Below, piece by piece: positions 13,461-26,154 of a stretch of 64,000 bases of DNA. Position numbers and translations under genes: made by a program. Under the pieces are notes generated by a model, which saw only the letters and a program-made list of their open reading frames with translations, ran no database searches and was not told the origin of the DNA. Source of the DNA: Cynocephalus volans (lineage: Eukaryota; Chordata; Mammalia; Dermoptera; Cynocephalidae); the NCBI RefSeq assembly GCF_027409185.1, contig NC_084469.1, positions 103,975,835 to 104,039,834 on the forward strand, written 5' to 3'. How positions within the stretch are numbered: the first letter of the stretch is position 1; the number at the start of each line of letters is the position of its first letter.

Positions 13461-13884
13461 AAGCCTCTAATTTGCAAATTCTCTAGGGAATGCACATACA
13501 TAAAATCAGCTAAAAACAGAAAAATGCACTTCACAATTTAAATACGCCCATCTCACACCTTGATTTTTTTTTTTTGTTAAAGACAACAAAAATTTTGTTT
13601 GGTTCCAGAATTTTGACTTACATCATCTCTCTCAATAAACTTATATTTTCACACAGAAAATCTTAAATATACAGAAAGAGAAAAAGATTACACAGTGTTT
13701 AGAAAAACTAGGTTTAAGGGCACCAATACTCGAATAAGAAATCAAAGGAAAGAAATGCAACAGTTGAATCTACTCAGACAAGCACCTTGTATCCCCACAG
13801 TTCACAAGAAAAAGCCACATTCTGAAGTTAAACACATTCCCAAACTTGGGGTCCAGATGCTCACCATTGAAACATAACTCCTTT

Positions 13885-14477
13885 TGTAAGACCCGTGCAC
13901 CATGCACAAATCCCACACATGCAGGGATGGCTCACTCCACGAAGACCATGAGACAGAGACCGCTGCAATCAGGCAAGAGGAGTTTTATTCCAGCATGCTG
14001 GGGTCACTCAGTCTCCTGGACAGAAGCGACCCCTGGTTTACAGCACAAGCACTTTTTATACAGTTTTTCTGAACAGATCTTTGTGACAGGATGAGTTGTT
14101 GGTTATCTGTGGCGCCTTTAGATTTATGGGTAGACTTTAGCAGGCTGGTACCCTGATAGATTTGTGGCACCTTTAGATTTACAGGTGGGCTTTAGCAGGC
14201 TGGTACCCCGATAAGGAACAGTGCATTTCTCAATCGTTTATCTTCCCCGGGGTCTGGCCAGGTGGCTTTTAGATAAGGAACTAGTCAGTTCCTGGAACCG
14301 GGTGGGGGTCATTCCCTCCCTGGAATGTTTAGTGTGCTCGGGCCCGCCTGACCTTTGTATGGCCTCTTAGAAGCTGCTTTACTTAAAATGTTTTTATAGC
14401 AAGCATTTGTTACAGAACTGCATATACTAAAGTTATATTTTTCAACAATTCCACTACAATTTTCTATGTCCCCTACA
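13885..14477 (-). mobile_element. Solo LTR, 593 bp, reverse, in block B
   Basis: On the minus strand it starts TGTAGGGGACA and ends GGGTCTTACA. It has a TATA box (TATAAAAAG) and an AATAAA in the right order. Flanking CTTT and CTAT may be a 4-bp target duplication with one change. Blocks A and C are empty at this site. A 54-bp tandem repeat lies in the U3 part. Confidence 0.8.
14105..14213 (-). repeat. Two-unit 54-bp tandem repeat in LTR U3
   Basis: Both units contain CTTTAGATTTA and TTTAGCAGGCTGGTACCC. Repeats of this kind in U3 are often enhancer duplications. Confidence 0.7.
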
Positions 14478-16812
14478 CTATACTGGCTCAGTTCCTGGTG
14501 ATGGAGAGGAGGGGACCTGAGCAGCCACAGGAATGGAACTGGGAGCTCCACACATCCTTCTCTCTCCTTCTAACAGGGAAATTTTGACAAGTGAGGAAAC
14601 CCCTCTGGATTCAGACTAAGGTTCTGACCCAAATGAACTCCATATTTATACTTTTTTTCCCAAAACACAGAAATCCTGAACTTCACAGAGTTTCTCTATA
14701 TGCACAAATAACATTCTAGGTGCACCGGTTCTGTGGATACATCACCATGCCCCTTGGGCCAACTAGATGTGCAGACACATCCCAGGCTCTGCAGCTTCTC
14801 AGTGCAAAGGGTTCCTTCCCTGGTGGTAGTGAGCAGGCAGGACCTGCAGGGGTGGCTCCCCAAGAGAAGCAAATTGGCCATCAGTGACTTCCTTTTGCAG
14901 GCTCAAGGGTGGCCTTAGCATGGAGTCACTGGCCTCAGGCATCTGCCCCCCTAGTAAGTGGCTTTGGGCCACCTGTGATATTTTGAACAACAAAAAAACA
15001 GTATTTGAAGAATCCAGCAACATCACTCAAACCCAGAGTTTATGAAAAGAAAATTGTAAGGCACATGGGCTAACTCAACAAGAAAACCAAGTGTCTGTTT
15101 CATTCAGAAAATGAAGATGTCAGATTATTATTATGTCCATGTCGAGAAAGTGCTTTTTAAACAATTAACCATATTCAAACACTTGTAGGTTTTGCAACTC
15201 TAAGTGCTGTATTCCCACTTAAAATTATGCAAAACAAAAGAACAGACCTGAGAAACTTATTATATGTGATCAGGAGAAGGAAAAATATAAAAACGAATTT
15301 TTAACAACTGGAATGTAAGTCTACACATTTTTTTTTTAAATGTGTCTTTTAATTTTGTGTCTTTCTTGCCTCCAAAGATGTGATGTATCATGTTTATTGA
15401 TTTGTATATGTTGAACCATATTGCATCCCTGGGATAAATTCCACTTGGTTATGGTGTATAATTTTTTGAAGTGCTGTTGGATTTGGCTTGCTTGCATTTT
15501 ATTGAGGATTTTGCATTTGTGTTTATCAGTAATATTGGCCTGTAGTTTTTTTGCGTGTGTGTCCTTGCCTGGTTTGGGTACTAGGGTAATGTTGGCTGAG
15601 GCATAATATGAGTTTGAAAGAATTTTATCCACTTCATTTTTTGGAAACATTAAATATTGGTATTCTTTAAGTGGTAGAATTCAGCAGAAAAGCCCATCTG
15701 GTCCTGGGCTTTTCATTTTTGGGAGACTTTTTATTACTGATTCAGTTTTGTTACTTGTTATTGGTCTGTTCAGGTTTTCTATTTCTTCTTGGTTGTCTTG
15801 GCAGGTCATACATGTCCAGAAATTTATCCATTTTCTCTTGGTTTTTAAATGTATTGTTGTATAGTTGTTCATAATAGTCTCTAATGGTCCTTTGTATTTC
15901 AGATGCATCAGATGGAATGTCTCCTTTTGCATTTCTGGTTTTATTTATTTAGATCTTTTCCTTTTTCTTGGTTAGTCTAGTTAATAATGTTTCAATTTTG
16001 TTTATCTTACAAAAAAATCCACTTTTTGTTTGATTGTTTGTAGTGTATTAGCCTCAATTTCATTTATTTCTGCTCTAAGTTTCATTTTTTTTCTTCTACT
16101 TATTTTGACTTCAGTTTCTTCTTGCTTTTCTAGTTCCTTGCAAGACATTGTTTATCTGAAATCTTTTTTTTTTTAATGTAGGCATGTGTTGCTATAAACT
16201 TTTAATACTACTTTGGCTGACTCATAGGATTTAGTGCGTTGTGTTTTTCTCTTCAATTATTTCAAGAGACATTTTGATTTTCTATTTAATCTCTTTGACC
16301 CATTGGTCATTCAGGAGCATGCTGTTTACTTTTCATGTATTTGTGTAGTTCAAAAGTTTCTATTGATTTCTAGTCTTATGCCATTATGGTCAGAAAAAAA
16401 TTCTTGATATGATTTTGATTTTTTTAAACTAAATAAATACAAAACAAGTTGAGACTTGTTTTGTGGTCTTATATATGGTCAGTCCTGGAGAATGTTCTAT
16501 GTGCTGTTGGAAAGAATGTGTAGTCTGCAGCTGTTGGATGCATTGTAAATGTCAGGTCTATCTAAATCCTATGTTCCCTTGTTGATTTTCTACCTTTATG
16601 ATCTGCCCATTACTGAGAATACAATGTTAAAGTCCCCAACTATTACTGTGTTGGTATTTATTTCTCCCTTTAGATCTGATAATATTTGCTTTATATATAA
16701 GGGTGCTTCGGTGTTGGGTGCATATATGTTAGTATTTGTTATATCTTCTTTCTGTACTGATCCGTTTATCATTATATAATGCCCTTTCTTGTATTTAGTA
16801 GTACAGATTTTG

Positions 16813-16910
16813 TTTTGTTTTTAGTGGCTGGCCAGTATGGGGATCCAAACCCTTGACCTTGGTGTTAGAAGACAGAGCTCTAACCAACTGAGCTAACTGG
16901 CCAGCCTACT
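16813..16910 (-). mobile_element. tRNA-Ile SINE monomer inside L1
   Basis: The minus strand has GGCCAGTTAGCTCAG and GGTTTGGATCC. The target duplication TAGTACAGATTTTG is perfect at 16799-16812 and 16911-16924. Confidence 0.9.
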
Positions 16911-17251
16911 TAGTACAGATTTTGATTTAACTTCTGTTTTGTCTAATATAAGTATACCTACTTCTTTTGCTCTTGTTTTCCATTTGCATGGAATATATTT
17001 TTCCATCTCTTCCCTTTCAGTCTATGTGTGCCTTTGCAGGTAAGGTGTGTTTCTTGGAGGCAGCATATGGCTGGGTCATGTTCTGATTTTTTTAAAAAAT
17101 CCATTCAGCCAGTCTATGTGTTTTCATTAAAGATTATTATTAATATTTGAGGTCTTACTTCTGCCATTTTGTTGGTTGCTTTCTGTTTATCCTTTCTTTT
17201 CTCCTTCTGTTTTTAGAATTTTCTCTTTGTCTTTAACTCTGGATACTTTTC

Positions 17252-17645
17252 TGGATTAGTCCATTTGTGTTGCTATAGCAGAAATACCTGAGACTGGGTA
17301 ATTTATAAAGAACAGAGGTTTATTTGGCTTACGATTCTGGGACAGCTGCATCTGGCATGGGCTTCAGGCTGCTGCTACTCATGGCAGAAAGCAGCAGGCA
17401 GCCGGCAGGTACAAGCAGATCATATGGCGAGAGGAAGCAAGAGAGAGAAAGAGGGGAGGTGCCAGGGTCTGTTAAACAACCTGCTCTCACAGGAACTAAT
17501 AGAGTGAAAACTCACTCATTAATCCCCACTCCCCCAGGGAGAGCACTAATCCACTCATGAGGGATCTGCCCCCATGGCCCAAACTGCCACATTGGAGGTC
17601 AGATTTCCATGAGTTCCAGGAGGACAATACATCCAAACTCCATCA
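17252..17645 (-). mobile_element. MST/THE1-type MaLR LTR inside L1
   Basis: The reversed LTR begins at its 3' end with GATTAGTCCATTTG and the ACCTGAGACTGGGTAATTTA signature, and runs to ATCCAAACTCCATCA. Flanking TACTT on each side is a likely 5-bp duplication, and L1 sequence resumes afterwards. Confidence 0.85.
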
Positions 17646-19031
17646 AATACTTTGACATAATGTGTCTTGGAGAGTACTTTTTGGGGTGAATCTATTTGGT
17701 GATATTTGAGCTTCTTGGATTTGGATAGTTCATATCTTTCACAAGACTGTAAAAGTTTTCAGCTACCATATCATTAAATAAGTTTTCAATACCTTTTTGG
17801 TTTTCTTTTCCTTCTGGAATGTCCATAGTTTGAATATGTGTTTGCTTAATAGTATCCCATAGATCTTGTAGACTTTCTTCATTATTTTTTATTATTTTTC
17901 TTTTCTTTTTTGTCTTTCTGAGTTATTTAAAACAGCTGTCTTCAAAAATAGAAATTCTTCTATTTCATCTAGACTGTTGTTGAGACTCTTGGGTGTATTT
18001 TTTTTATTCAATAAATTCTTCAATTTGCAGATTTCTGTTTAATTTTTTTTAACTGATATCTCTCTGTTGAATTGCTCATTCATGTCATGAATTGTTTTAC
18101 TGATTTTGATGAATGTTTGTATTCTCTTGTATCTGAATTAGTTTCCTTAAGATTATTAATATCTTTTCCATTAAGTTGGCAACACTCGATTCTTTGGGAT
18201 TAGTTACTGGAGCATTATTGTGTTTCCTTGGTGATGTCATGTCACCTTATTTTTTAATGATTCTTGTTTTCCTGCATTGATATTTTTGCATCTGAACAGT
18301 CACCTCTTTGATTTTTGTTGAGTGGCTTGCATAGGGAAAGACACTCACCTGCAAATGCATCCTAAAGTGTTGATTGGGTAGAGTACAATGGCTTTTTCTG
18401 GATAGGTGCAATTGTGTAGACTGTGTAGTTTCTATAATCACTAAATCAGCTATAAGCCACTTTTTCTATGTCTGCAAGTGAATTAGCAGCCTAAACTTTG
18501 GAGCTGTTTGGCAGTGGTGGCTTAACTTTGCCAAGGGAGAGTTTGCTGGATTGGTTCACCAGCTAGGGGTGTGCACGTGCACCCTGTGGGTCAGTCATCT
18601 TGGAAGCTGGCTCACTGAAGATGGGGCTGCTGGATTGATTCTCAGTCTGGGGGTGTGGGCATGTGGCATGTCAGGGTCTCTAGGACTGGCTCACCAGTGG
18701 CAGGGTTATTATGCTGCTTCTTTGACCAGGGTGGGCCTGCCAGGGTGGTTTCTCACCAGCATGCATGTATATGTGATGGCTCAAAGACTCAGATGAATCT
18801 TTCGGGGGCATGACAGCTGGGCTGTTTGTCTAAGCCAGAGACATAGACATGCTTTGGCTCAGCTAGGTGGGTGCAGTCTGCCAGTGGCTTGTTCACTGTG
18901 CCAATTTTGGGGGCCAAGTGTGAAGTTGTGTTTCCCTCAGCAGTTTCGGAGCAGGTCTGCCAAGGGCAAGACTGCCAGGCTGCTTCTCAGGCAGAGGGCC
19001 AGCTCTCCCTAGGTAGTGGTGCAGGAAGATG

Positions 19032-19395
19032 ACCTGGCCAGACAATTCTCAGGTGGTGAGCAAGATAAGGAAGAAGAGTCTAATGACATGGGGCCTGGCC
19101 AGCTGCCTCTGGGGTGATGAGCAAGGCCTCACGGTGGGGCTGCAGAGAAGGGGCCCTGCCAGACAGTTCTTGAGTGGTGGGTGAGTCCTCAATACAGGGC
19201 TACAGAGAGGGGACCTGGCCAGGAGATTTTCAGGTAGTGGGTAAAGTTGGGAAACAGACCTACTGAGAGAGAGCCTGGTGAGCTGCTTCTGGGGTAGTGG
19301 GCTTGGCCTCAAGGCATGGCTGTGGAAAGGGGGCACTGTCAGCAGCTTCTCAGGTGATAGGCAAGGTTGGGAAGCTGGCCTGCTGGGGGGTACCC
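19032..19395 (-). repeat. About six 60-bp tandem repeats in the L1 5' UTR
   Basis: Units begin with variants of CCTGGCCAG at near 60-bp intervals (about 19036, 19096, 19156, 19216, 19276, 19336). Each carries a GGGGCTGCAGAGA-like end. Similarity is imperfect. Monomer-like 5' repeats are known for some L1 promoters. Confidence 0.7.
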
Positions 19396-20340
19396 AGCCA
19401 GGTATCTTGGGCAGTAGGCAAATTTGCTAGGCAGGACTGTTGAGGGTGAAATCATCTGGCCACTTCTGCAGGAGGGCACAGATGCATTTTATTTCCACTG
19501 GCCTGAGGGCATGTTCATAGGATAGAGACCCATGAGCTGTTTTTCTGGGTTTGGGGCTTAGGCACACAAAACCCAGCCAGCTGGCAGTGGAGACAGGAGA
19601 GGTAGGGGGGACAAAGGGGGCAGTGGCAGGTCTGCCTGTGTGATCTCTGGCTGGGGATGTTGGGGTGCATCAGTTCAGCAGGCCTGAGGCTGGCTTCCCA
19701 GACTGCAGGACTAGAGTCACAGCCACTGGGGGTCCAGGCTTCAAGACACTTGGGATCAGGTTATTGTAGTCTCTCATGTGTTGGGATAACAGTGGAGCCT
19801 TAAGGCTGGGGAAATGCCATAGCTATTGGCCCAAGAGCAGGGCGTGCTCCTGCAGTGGCTCTGGTACGAAGATGGCCCAGTCCTGCATCATCTTGGGTTA
19901 CGAGGATGGGGAGTGTATAGTATGTGCTCCTGCTCTGGAGCAACGCAGAGCGTATATTCTAGGTAGCGCCACACACTTGGTTCAAGGTTTGCAAGGGCTG
20001 TGGAGTCCTGTTGCAAAAGGAACTGCAGGCCTCTGTGGTGAGGATGGGGTTGGTGTGGGCCCTCTCCCTACCTTGATCTTGCAAGGGAAAGTTCCTCTTG
20101 TGCTGGTTCTGGTGGTGGAGACATGGTGGCTGAGACCAAATGCCTCTCTCTCCTCTCTATGCTGCCATCCTCGGCTTTAGTGCTCCAGAATCATCTCACC
20201 AGTCTCCCGTTGCACATCTGTGCTTTCCCACAGATGTTTCTGTCCATGTTTAACTCTGTTAGTTATTCTGGTCCTTCTCTGTGGGAGGGATGCACCCAGC
20301 TCCTGTACTCAGCCATCCTGCCCCAACTCCCTAGACTACC

Positions 20341-20740
20341 TTTTGATCATCTATTTATTTGTCAATGGATGCTTGGGTTGCTTCCACATGAACATGGATG
20401 TACAAATACATCATTGACACCCCACTTTCAACTCTTTTGGGTTTATTTCTAGAAGTGGAAATGCTGGATCCCATGCTATTTCTAATTTTGGGGGGATCCA
20501 CCATACCTTTTTCAACAATGGTTGTACCATTTTACATAACCACCAACAGTGCACAAGGGTCACAGTCATTCCACATCCTTGCCAGCATTTATTTCCTTAT
20601 GTTTTGACAGTAATACTAATAGGTGTGCTACTAATGATTAGTGATGTTGAACATTATGTACTTATCAGCCATTTATCTATCTTCTTTGAGAAAACGTCTG
20701 CTTAAGTCCTTTGCCCATTTCTTAACTGGCTTATGTCTTA
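20341..20740 (-). mobile_element. Older L1 ORF2/3' fragment, antisense
   Basis: Phrases such as CACCAACAGTGCACAAGGGT belong to the C-terminal part of L1 ORF2 on the minus strand. It abuts the 5' end of the younger L1. Confidence 0.65.
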
Positions 20741-21690
20741 GCCAGGTTGGGCTGTTAAAACAAAATACCATAAACTAGATGGCTCAAGCATACATTTATT
20801 TCTGAGAGTGTGGGAAGCTGAAAAGTTCAAAATCAAGGCCCTGACAAATTCAGGGTCTGGTGAGGGCTTGCTTCCCGGTTCATGGACAGCTGTCTTCTCT
20901 CACATATGGGGAAGGAAAGTAAGCTCTCTAGGAGCTATTGTAAAGGACACTAATCTTATTCTTGAGGGTTCCACCCTCATGATATCATCAAATCCTAATT
21001 AGCCCCAGCAATACCATCTGACTAGGGGAGAGAGTTCCAACATATAAGTTTTGGTGGGATACACTCAGTCTATAACATCTGGCCCATGGTCTCTCAATAT
21101 TCATGTCATTCTCACATGCAAAATACATTCATCTCATCTCAAGGGCCTCAAAAGTCATAACTTTTTCCAGCATCAATCTAAACTCTGAAGTCCAAAGTGT
21201 CACCTCACTATTGCATAAATAAGGAATGAGTGAGAGTGAAGATTCATAGAGGCAAAAACTTCTCCATCTGTGAACTTGCGAAATCAAATTCATCGTGTGC
21301 TTCCAAAATGCAAGGATGCCGCAGTCGTAGAATAGACATTCCTATTCTATTTCTTCACCACAATCTCTATCTTTCCACCACAATCTCAGCTTTTTCTAGC
21401 ATGCACCCGAAAACTCAAGACTATACCCATTACCCAGTTCCAGAGCTGTTCCAACATTTTTAAGCATTTGGTACAGGAGGACCCCAGTTCTCGGAACCAA
21501 ATTCTTAGGTTTGAGCTGCTGTAACAAAAATACCATAGATGAGTGGCTGAGATAAGAAACGTTTATTTCTCATGGTTCTGGGTGGTATAAAGTGAAAGAT
21601 CAAGACGCTGGCAGATTTGAAGTCTGGTGAGGGCAGCTGTCTAGTTATGCACAGCTGGTTCCTCACGTGTCCTTCTTGCTTTGCCCTCAA
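20741..21690 (-). mobile_element. MLT1-type MaLR remnant, LTR-internal-LTR
   Basis: 20741-21080 and 21505-21690 are both reversed MLT1-like LTRs (TGTTAAAACAAAATACCATA and TGTAACAAAAATACCATAGA). Between them is internal-type sequence (AATATTCATGTCATTCTCAC). The second LTR is incomplete. Confidence 0.65.
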
Positions 21691-22560
21691 ATGTTTCTTT
21701 GCTTTCTATTGGTTCCATTGGTCTCTACGTCTGTCTTTAGGTCTGCACCAAAATGTATTTATTACTGTAACTTTGCAATAAGTTTAGCAATCAGGAAGTG
21801 TAAACCTGCCAACACTGTCCTTATGTTTTACAATTATTTTCTATATTTGGCTTCCCAAGATTCCATATGAATTTTAGGAAGGTTATTTGTATTTCTGCAA
21901 TAAACATCATTAGGAATTTGATAGGCATTGCATTGAATCTGTACAATGCTTTGGGGATTACAAACATCTTAACAAAAAGAAAAAAAACTCTTCTATTCCA
22001 TAAGCACGAGATGTTTATTCACCTTGGTATCTTTCCTTTTGGCGACAGGTTAAAATTTGCAGCATTCTGATTAAGTTACACCTTAAGTGTGTCGCTCTTT
22101 TAATGCTATTGTAAATGGAATTGTGTCTCAATATTTCTTTTTAAAAAAATTTTTAACATTTACTTGTACTTATTTGTGGGGTACAGTGTGTTGTTTGAAT
22201 ACATGCATATACTGCACAATGATTAAATAGCAATGTTTCTAGTGCATTTTAAATGAAAAAAAAAAAAGTAAATGGAATTGTTTCTGAATTTCACATTTGG
22301 ATTGTTCAATGCTAGTGTATAAAAACAGAAGTAATTTCCGTGTGTTGGTTCTGTATCCTGCTACTTTGCAGGACTTATTAATTCTAAACATGTATTTGTG
22401 CAATCACTTGGGTTTTCTACATATAAGATGACATAATCTATATACAGAGATCATTTTACTTCTTCAAGTCCAATTGAAATGCCTTTTATTTCTGTTTCTT
22501 ACCTAATTATTCTGGCAAGAACATGCAGCACTATGTGAATAGTACTGGCCAGGTTTAATT
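21691..22560 (-). mobile_element. Old L1 ORF2 fragments, antisense
   Basis: These are decayed reverse transcriptase and 3' ORF2 fragments. 22275-22560 is collinear with 43790-44090 before gene copy 3, so this part predates the duplication. Confidence 0.65.
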
Positions 22561-25500
22561 CTCAATTGATTTTTTTAGAGATAGATATAAAAATAAAATA
22601 TAATCATAAATGATATAAAATATTATAACGTAGACTTTAACATACTGGTATAAATACATTTTAAAATAGTAAAATATAAAAATAATATGATATATTAACA
22701 TAAAATAATATAAAAATAACCAATAAACTATAATAAATAAAAATAGATATTATACAAAGAACCACCTCCAGCCTCAACATGGTGACCTTAGCAATAATAG
22801 AAGAAAAACTTGAATATTCAGAAATATGATAAAATTAAACACTTAAAGAAAACTGGATCAAAAATGAAATAACAAGGTAAATAAAAAAATAACGGGATGA
22901 AGGAAAGTGAAAACATCAAAACTCATGGGACAAAACAAAAGCAGTGCCCAAGAGGCAATTTACGGCACGGGGACATGTTCAGATCTGAGACTGTTGTGTG
23001 ATGGTGCTTGTGGGGCAGGAAGCTGAGGGGGCTGCGGTGGCTCGGGCGTGAGTCCAGTGACGTGGGTTCTGCCACTGCCTCCTCCACCACCTCTCCTCAC
23101 AGCCACCTGGGGCTGCTGTAGAGAAATTTTCCAAAGAATGGGTCAGGCATCCATTCCCAAAGATGTTTCTTCCTAAGAAGGCAGGGAGGCCTTGAAATGG
23201 AAAGCTTACAGGAGATAGTTAGAAGACTGATCCTGCAAACTCATGATATTGACACTCAACAATGAAGGTGCCCCCACAGAATCCCACTTGTGGAGAACAG
23301 TGGGGAGTGTCTTTATGCTTCATAACCCCAGGAATTCCAAAGATCTGACCAGAAAAACCAACTGTGCTCTCTAAGACAGACTCTGGGAACCCCTTACTGC
23401 TCTCGGTTGTGTCTGTACAGTGAAGGCAGACGTGGCCCTGGTGGGGTGGGGTTCCAAGACAGGCCTGTTGGGTCAGTGTCTTTTTCTGCCAGTCCTACAA
23501 TTATTTCTATGAAGGATCCCAGGGTGGTGGAAAAAAGTGTCACAACATAAGTATCAAGATTAGGATCAGCTTAATATTGGCCTGGTATACAAAAGCATTT
23601 CTATTTTTTTCTAGTAATTGTTTTTAATATACACACATATTGAAACATAATTGTGAATTTTAACAGATGTACAGTTATAACACAACCATCAAGGATGGAC
23701 AACACCGAATTACCTCCAAAGAAGACTCTTCTCGTGCCCATTAGTACAGAACTGCATCACTGATCTATGTCCCTACAATTTTGTCTCTACTAAAACGTGA
23801 TATAAATGGAACATCATGTTGGCTTATGAGTCCCATTTGTAAAGTTTGATGCCCTATTTGTAAACATGATAATTATGCCGTGTTCTTCCGAGTTTAAAAT
23901 TTTTGACAGTGCCCAGGACAGAAGGGGACACACATTCAGCCATCATACTCACAGATTCCATTTTCATGAGCAATGTGAGTTTGGGGAAGGCCCCATGCTC
24001 CCTAGAATTAACTTTCTTCATTTGTAAGATAGAAGAAATAATTTGCAGGGCAAGCAGGATCAAATGACATCCTAAAAACCAGATACTCTGCATACTGTGA
24101 AGAAACAGTAAGTTAAAACTGAAAAAATAAACAAAAACTAGATTTTCTTTGCTCTGTAACAAAACACAAAGCTGCTATTTTTCCTCCTCCTTCCATAACT
24201 TGAGTTAAAAATCTAAGCATATGGTAACTTGGTTTATAAGACCGATATTGTGAATAGCAAAATAAACTTTGGAGTTTTGTGGATTACTGAAATGCAAAGC
24301 TTCCAGCTACTCCTTTCATAAAAAGAAATTTAAAGTATCCTAGTTTTAGGATATCAAGCATACCTCCTTTTCCACTAACTTAAGATATTACTCAAATGCC
24401 TGTCTGCTGCTCAGCTCTATTATTTGGATAATTTCCCTCTAAATTCCTAACCCTTTTTGATGTTTCAACCAGGAAATCACAGCAGACTTGCACAGACATC
24501 ACATGACTCAGGAAAAACCCATGATGGGCTAGCGCTGTGCAGGTGACCTTAACCCTTTCTAAAACTAGGGGGAACTCCATGGTATAATGGGGTACATACT
24601 GAGTCAGTTCATACAGCAGAAAACTGTTAATGCCAAATATAAAAAAAGTTCAAAATCATTTCAAATTATGTTAAATAAAAACAAAGACACCACAAACACC
24701 TGTGGCCCAAATCAATGGAAGGTTCAAAATCCAGACAACCACATTCAAAATCATGGTCACATATTACATAAGCCAAAACTTTTGATCGTGGCAAAAACGA
24801 AGATAAACCACATCTACATTGATCTCTATGGGAAATCATGACTGGTCATCCCAAGAATGAAGAACTGTCTGTATTGGCCCCCACTGTCTACGTCCAAACC
24901 TCAGAAGCTCCCCCCAAGTTGCTGATGTCCTAGAAGTGAAAACAGAAATGGCCAATGAAGACACCCTCTCTCACTGACCCGCCGACCCCCACAGAGATGA
25001 CACCCCCCCACTTTCTCATTAGCTCACATGTCATCATCTACTTTACATCAAACCTCTTATTTCAGTCTTACGAACAAGGCTTTACCATTTGTTAACCATC
25101 TCCCTTTTCTCAGAAAATTATAAGCACCTAAACTTCAAAACTTTGTTTCATGCCTCTGTTTCCAGAGCCTAAACTGCCTCGATTATTTGTGCCTAACATT
25201 GTATGTTTTGAGTCTACAGTGCCTGGTATACGAGGGATAATGATTAATTAGCATCACGGGCACATTCTCTGAGCAAAAGAGGGATTCACTGATAAAGTGA
25301 TTCTGTCTTTGCCTCTTGCCAGGTTTCACTTCCGACAATTTACCTACGTATGTTCCCCTCATTTTACTCGAAAAAGAGATTTAAAAAATATAAAGTTTGC
25401 TACTCAATAAGCGAGTTTAAATATTTTAACTAAGAGATTTTGGAACATAGTGTCCAATACAGTGTAGGGAAAGATACGAAAACAATTCACACAAAGTATT

Positions 25501-26154
25501 CTCTATGGCAAACAGCACACACTTCCACATCAATGCCAACTATGAGCAAGGAAAATGAAATAAAGCTTTTTGTCTCCATGTTTTTTAAGTGTCATTTCTC
25601 CCCTAAGGAATAATGGTGGAACATACATAATAGGTAAGAGTTATCTAGTGCCTGCCACATGGGCGAGTAGGAAAATCTCAGCAATTAACAAAGACTCATT
25701 CGCAATGGGCAAGTAGTCAATGAACAACTGAAGGATAGATAAAAATTATACCTATCTGCCCAAGAACAACGTACTTCAATTCTCCCATGGATAAAACACA
25801 CTTGAAATTGAAAAAAGAAAAATTTTACTAACTCACCTAAAAATAAAACTACCTATTAAACTCACGTGCTGTTGCTTAAAGAGTACTTACGGAACTATCT
25901 CACTTCAGTGTTTCTTTGTTGAAAAAGTAGAAATCGATAGTCCATAGAGACACATTAAGAAATAAGGCCCCGAGAAACACAATATATCTATTACTTCTGC
26001 AACATTTCTTTCATGTTGTAAAATTTTTTACAGCATTATACATGAATTAATTTCCATCAGGCTTTCTGTACTGACGTTTACAGAATTTCACTGAAGTGTC
26101 AGTTTTCACAAGAATGTAGTTTTGTTAAAATTTAAAACCTTTTTGTACTTTTAT
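22561..26154 (-). other. 3' flank of copy 2, duplicated with copy 3
   Basis: 22561-22760 is AT-rich low complexity. From about 22750 the sequence is collinear with about 44250-47760 beside copy 3; clear landmarks are 24180-24600 and 45700-46130. It includes an old L1M-type 3' fragment near 23590-23850. It should contain the 3' UTR end of copy 2, but no single polyadenylation signal stands out. I see no further gene. Confidence 0.6.

Larger units (their letters stand above)
11507..15330 (-). other. Orphan intron-1 duplicate, block B
   Basis: It is collinear with 5490-9165 of copy 1 intron 1 but has no KRAB exon and no promoter. At its right end homology stops near the SINE-like T-run at 15329 where an antisense L1 begins. 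It carries two LTRs (12809-13460 and 13885-14477) that block A lacks. About 1.05 kb of block A (6800-7850) is missing at the first LTR. It reads as a remnant of another gene unit. Confidence 0.75.
15331..20340 (-). mobile_element. Antisense L1: ORF2 part, ORF1 and long 5' UTR
   Basis: Read on the minus strand, 20340 to about 18480 is a GC-rich 5' region, about 18480-17650 ORF1-like, and 17250-15331 the endonuclease to reverse transcriptase part of ORF2. All frames are broken by stops and indels. The element is interrupted by a SINE at 16813-16910 and a MaLR LTR at 17252-17645. It lacks its own 3' end, unlike ordinary 5'-truncated L1s. Confidence 0.8.
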
